Of a DNA stretch of 64,000 bases, positions 60,101-64,000 are shown in pieces. Position 1 is the stretch's first letter, and each line of letters begins with the position of its first letter. The translations under genes and the position numbers were made by a program. Source of the DNA: Pomacea canaliculata (taxonomy: Eukaryota > Mollusca > Gastropoda > Architaenioglossa > Ampullariidae); assembly GCF_003073045.1 (NCBI RefSeq), contig NC_037599.1, forward strand, positions 18,914,555 to 18,978,554, in the 5' to 3' direction. The notes beneath the pieces are model-generated. The model saw only the letters and a program-made list of their open reading frames with translations. It was not told the origin of the DNA and ran no database searches.

Positions 60101-61267
60101 ATCGTTCCTCGGGGACTTGCTTATATCTGGAGCCAAGTGAACGCACCTACCCCATTGATTGTATTCACACTGGCCGGGTACGTTGTGTTCGCTCTGACCG
60201 TCATGCGCATTCTACCCGGGAAAACAGTATACGGGCCGGTAACCCCTAAAGGACACGTACCCGTATACAAGGACAACGGCTTCGCCTGCTTCGTCACCAC
60301 CATGGTAACCTTTTGGCTTCTGACTTTTGTCCTGAAGACATTTTTCGCTGTCTCGCCCACCTACATCTTCGACAAATTTGACGAGGTGCTGGTGACCCTA
60401 AACATCTTCAGTCCTATTTTCTGCGTGTTCCTGTATCTGAAAGGCCGTCTGGCACCTTCCTGCACAGACGGTGGCTCCTCGGGCAACATCATCTTCGACT
60501 ACTTCTGGGGCATGGAGCTGTACCCGCGAGTGCTGGGTTTCGACGTGAAGGTTTTCACCAACTGCCGCTTCGGTATGACCGTGTGGCCACTCCTGGTCTG
60601 CGTCTTTGCTCTCAAAAGTTATGAGCTTTACGGCTTTGTGGACAGCATGTTCGTCACCACGACGCTTCAGCTGGTTTACTGCACCAAGTTCTTCTGGTGG
60701 GAAGCCGGCTACATGAACACCATTGACATCATGATGGACAGAGCCGGCTACTACATCTGCTGGGGTTGTCTTGTGTTTGTTCCTGGTGTCTACGCTTCGG
60801 TCTCACTGTACATGGTCAACCACCCCGTCCACCTGGGCCTCCCGCTGACAACCTTCCTCCTGGCGCTTGGTGTCCTGTCCATCTACATCAACTACGACGC
60901 GGACAAGCAGAAGCTGCAGGTGCGGAGCTCGGACGGTCGCTGCCTGGTGTGGGGCCGCAAGCCCAGCATCATCCGGGCCAAGTACGTCTTGGACAGCGGC
61001 GAGACGCGGGAGTCGATCCTGCTGGCATCCGGCTGGTGGGGGCTGTCGCGCCACTTCCACTACATCCCCGAGATCCTGCTGGCCTTCTTTTGGTCGGTAC
61101 CGGCTCTCTTCCATGACGTCATGCCCTACACCTACGTCATCTATCTAACGACGCTGCTCATCCATCGCAGCTTCCGTGACGAAACAAAGTGTTCCAGGAA
61201 GTATGGCTGCTTTTGGAAACAGTACCGCGATCTGGTTCCACACAAGTTGTTTCCATTTATCTTTTAA
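60101..61267 (+). CDS. DHCR7: 7-dehydrocholesterol reductase-like protein copy 2, exon 3 (catalytic core)
   Basis: The open frame from the exon boundary (VPRGLAYIWSQVNAP onward) to TAA 61265-61267 is collinear with exon 3 of copy 1, with no indel from the GTG at 60137 to the stop. It carries the same landmarks: PVYKDNG, signature 1 (GNIIFDYFWGMELYPR), DGRCLVWGRKP, SGWWGLSRHFHY and signature 2 (LLIHRSFRDETKCSRKYG), ending in FPFIF. It shows the same unusual residues as copy 1. The N-terminal fifth and the C-terminal 40 residues differ most. With exon 2 as defined, the exon 3 frame is off by one at the junction, so the full protein is not intact as written; correcting one base would give about 481 residues with candidate exon 1. 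Role expected: NADPH-dependent sterol reductase in the endoplasmic reticulum. Confidence 0.88.
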   Translation: MVPRGLAYIWSQVNAPTPLIVFTLAGYVVFALTVMRILPGKTVYGPVTPKGHVPVYKDNGFACFVTTMVTFWLLTFVLKTFFAVSPTYIFDKFDEVLVTLNIFSPIFCVFLYLKGRLAPSCTDGGSSGNIIFDYFWGMELYPRVLGFDVKVFTNCRFGMTVWPLLVCVFALKSYELYGFVDSMFVTTTLQLVYCTKFFWWEAGYMNTIDIMMDRAGYYICWGCLVFVPGVYASVSLYMVNHPVHLGLPLTTFLLALGVLSIYINYDADKQKLQVRSSDGRCLVWGRKPSIIRAKYVLDSGETRESILLASGWWGLSRHFHYIPEILLAFFWSVPALFHDVMPYTYVIYLTTLLIHRSFRDETKCSRKYGCFWKQYRDLVPHKLFPFIF

Positions 61268-63679
61268 CACACGTATTAACAAATTTAAACTGAAAAGATT
61301 TGTAGCTGACATGCTTTTGTGTGTTGCTCTTTACTTTTTTAATTTTGAGGGTTAATAGTAAGCAAATGTAGTACATAAGGTTTAATCTTTTAAACCATAT
61401 TCTTTATTAATGTATACATATATACAACTTTTACATATAATTATTGTTTTGTGCATTTCTTTATGTATTTATTTAGTCCAAGAAGTATTAAAATCTGCCA
61501 GTGATAGCGTAGTTTACATCTGTGTTGTACTGGAGTAAACAACCAGACAGAGCCGGCAACAGCTGTTTCAATCATAACAATGCAATTAAGAAAGTACAAT
61601 CACTGAAGATACTCCAAAATAATTACAATCACTTACTGGTCACTTGTTGTTTAATGTGCTGAAAGCTGGTGAAAATTAGATAGTAAATGAAACCAGTTCA
61701 ATGATTACCTCAACGAGCTGAACCAAAAGAAGAGAAAACTTTTATCTTTGATGGGTCAAGGTAATTAGAAGCTCTATTTGAAATTTTCATGCATATATGA
61801 CCTATGTGTCTGTTGAGCATTTATGCATACGCTCGTGTATAGCATTTTTTGTGCAAAGTAAAAGTGCAACATGAAGTGTAAGAGTTACACTTACATTGAA
61901 CACTGACCTGCTAAAACAGGTTGCGATGGTGATTATTCATGAATGTCAGACAACACAGTCAAAATACCAAGAAAGTGTTTTACTTTGATTCACTTGTAAG
62001 AGATAGGTAATCGTGTAAAGAGGCCAAAAGTGTATGCGCTATATATACAAATATTTTTCAAAAAGTAATGCTTGATACGTCCTATTGTAGTGAGCACTTT
62101 TGTTCTTCATTTTTGTCTGGGTAATGTTATGTCCAACTGCTTGCGACACCTATAAAAAAAATGACCCCCTTTCCACCTACATCAGTAAGCGGTTATTACT
62201 CTTGTGTTTTCACCAACTAGGAAGTAATCTCCTTTTCTCCCTATACAGAAGAGCTCATTCTTAATATATAACTTTTTTCATAGCGATGAAACTTAAAGAC
62301 AAGCTTCATTGGTTAAAACATGTGGGGTAGATTTTATTTCTAAATAAAAATGGCGTAATCTGCTTTCAAGTTGCTTAACTAATGAACACAGGAAGGAGTG
62401 GAGTAAATGCACTCATATTTTAAGCAGTAGATAGAAGTTCAGTGCATGCTTCTGGCAGGCGAGTGGTAAAGCCCCCCATTTACCCAGAAGAGATAGGTAC
62501 CCGTTTGATGTTAGAAAATAAAGAAGGGTGGCGTAATGAAACACACCGTTGGACCTTTTTCTTTAGAAATCTCATATGAAATTAAGATCCTTTTTTTTAA
62601 GAAATGAAAACGAGGAATTAAAATAAAAATGTCCCACCCGTTTCGTGCAGTGGAAGAGTTAAATGTGTTCAGAATAAACTCATTTGTGATTCTGTGTACT
62701 ATATGACGACGTTTTACCTTTACGTCTGACAAATGGGCATTGCTTGAAAACTCTCAGTCTTTCAAGTCGTCTTTCTTCCATCGCAGAACAATGAAGTATT
62801 GGCTAAAATAAATTTCATTTGAGATTCTGGAAGATGTTCATTTTTTGAGAGAAAGAGAGAGATGGACGGAGGAGGGAAAAACTTACATGTGTGCATGTGT
62901 GTGTGTGAGAGAGAGGTGTGGTGGTAATGATCGTGTATTCTACAGGTGCGCATATGTATATTGATCCTTCTGCCCGACGGTAAGAATTCCTCTTTCCTGG
63001 CAAGAGCTTCAAAAAAAGAAGAAAATAAAAAAAGACTAAGTCAGAATGTTACCTCAAAGTCTAAGGATCTTAAGCTCTGGATTCTTCCATCAGCATGGCT
63101 GCCCACATTACATCAAATTTACAGCAGTTACAGTTACAACCTTGTCTAAAATAGTCACCGAGAATTTGCAGAAATGTGCGAGAACACAACAGGATCATCA
63201 TCGTGGCGCATCGCCGTCATCCGTTTGTGAAAGACTCCTATAATTTAACTTTAAACTTTTGGTTCTACTGCTCACTTACTTCTTACTACTGCTATGAAGA
63301 TTTTGGATGACATAAGACGCAAGATTTTTTCCCGGTGTTTTCAGGCTTGATTCACTGGAAAACACAGTGTGTGGGTTTTGTTTGTTTGTTGTTTTTTTTT
63401 TTTGTTGTTTGTTTGTTTTTGTTTTGTTTGTAGCCTTAGCAAAGCTCTTCTAAAGAAAAATCTGCATGTATATATTTAGAGAGAGAAGTGAGGAAGAGCT
63501 TTGAGCCAGTTTCATCTAATCTTCTCATTCAAATTACTCAAGAGTACTACGCACAACACTACTGGCTGGAATACTCAACACGAGCATTTATTTCAGATGA
63601 GACATGTTTCAATGATGACAGATAAAGCTGTTAATAATACTTCTGATAAAATATGGCAATGACGTCAGGTCGGGCAATG
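61268..63679. other. Intergenic between two convergent genes
   Basis: Starts with the 3' untranslated region of DHCR7-like copy 2; ATTAAA at 61488-61493 is a possible polyadenylation signal. Short GA repeats occur near 62846-62864 and 62901-62915, and a T/G-rich run at about 63375-63431. No other gene was seen. Confidence 0.45.
63587..63592 (-). terminator. Polyadenylation signal of the receptor gene
   Basis: TTTATT on the plus strand is AATAAA on the minus strand, about 90 bases beyond the receptor stop codon. Confidence 0.5.
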
Positions 63680-64000
63680 TCAACTCAAAAGTGAGATGGA
63701 AGTGAGCATGAAAAGGATGACGAACACAAGGAAAAGAAGACGATCGATGACGCGGGCGATTTCACGCCACTCTCCACCTTGAGGCAGGCAGCGATCTGCT
63801 GGGAATCGACCCGGGATGAGTCGAGTACTGCGAGTGACCTCCCTTGCTTCCAGAGAGTCGCCTCCCTTGAGCGACGACGCGTCAGCATCGGCGTCAACAG
63901 TTTCGCTGCCGTGTTTGAGGTTCAGAAATGGCGGTTGTTGTTCGACGGGGGGATACATGTCCATGCACAACCAGCGTCGTAAGCCACACCGACCAAGGAA
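63680..64000 (-). CDS. Nicotinic acetylcholine receptor subunit, C-terminal exon (partial)
   Basis: The minus-strand frame is open from the right edge of the window to TGA at 63682-63680 (106 residues seen). The last 30 residues have the hallmark end of a Cys-loop receptor of the nicotinic type: GGEWREIARVIDRLL, the cytoplasmic MA helix with its W-x-x-(I/V)-A-x-V-(I/V/L)-D-R core, leading straight into the TM4 helix (LFLVFVILFMLTSISLL) and a very short tail. Upstream is a variable loop with a run of acidic residues (ETVDADADAS), as expected for the TM3-TM4 cytoplasmic loop; the segment at the edge (RRWLCMDMYPP) may be the start of that loop. Such subunits form cation channels in the plasma membrane. 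The type of subunit cannot be told from this exon, and the rest lies outside the window. It is convergent with DHCR7-like copy 2. Confidence 0.78.
   Translation of the reverse strand, partial: FLGRCGLRRWLCMDMYPPVEQQPPFLNLKHGSETVDADADASSLKGGDSLEAREVTRSTRLIPGRFPADRCLPQGGEWREIARVIDRLLFLVFVILFMLTSISLLS

Noticed and set aside
60131..60137. In-frame acceptor AG at 60131-60132 as the true start of copy 2 exon 3
   Set aside because: It restores the frame but removes about 11 residues that align with copy 1, and its pyrimidine tract is poor. Kept only as an alternative.

Overview
This is a window of animal nuclear DNA, sparse in genes and rich in repeats. The coding exons are GC-rich and split by introns with GT-AG borders. 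The surrounding DNA is AT-leaning and full of GA, GT and trinucleotide microsatellites. It holds decayed non-LTR retrotransposons, tRNA-derived SINEs, hAT-like non-autonomous elements and dispersed repeats. There is no operon structure. The protein families and repeat types fit an invertebrate, most likely a mollusc and probably a gastropod. That placement is an inference from sequence style, not from a match.

The centrepiece is a direct pair of sterol-reductase genes (ERG4/ERG24 family, closest to 7-dehydrocholesterol reductase, DHCR7), both on the plus strand about 23 kb apart. Copy 1 can be assembled completely as three exons (36133-36193, 36565-36784, 37277-38444) giving 482 residues, the usual length for DHCR7. 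Copy 2 has the same architecture (candidate exon 1 at 54417-54489, exon 2 at 58228-58432, exon 3 at 60101-61267). Its exon 2/exon 3 junction is one nucleotide short of an open frame. The large third exons are collinear without indels. They are nearly identical in two internal blocks but clearly diverged at both ends, which suggests gene conversion. Both copies replace several residues that the family normally conserves.

At the right edge the minus strand carries the last coding exon of a Cys-loop receptor, a nicotinic acetylcholine receptor subunit, with its TM4 helix and stop codon; the rest lies outside the window. At 4650-5149 a small GC-rich gene of unknown function reads through two frames that would join with a one-base correction. 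A possible internal exon of an unidentified minus-strand gene reaches the left edge.

Layout: 1-132 possible exon (-); 4650-5149 unknown gene (+); 5.1-17 kb repeats; 17.1-26.8 kb candidate non-coding first exons with strong GTAAGT donors, a 403-bp foldback element, a SINE and two LINE remnants; 28.0-28.3 kb LINE reverse-transcriptase remnant; 31.9-32.4 kb hAT-type MITE with an exact 8-bp target duplication; 36.1-38.4 kb DHCR7-like copy 1; 43.7-43.9 kb CpG-rich island; 44.4-48.4 kb hAT-like element and two LINE remnants; 54.0-61.3 kb DHCR7-like copy 2; 63.7-64.0 kb receptor tail (-). I saw no rRNA gene, intact tRNA gene or CRISPR array.
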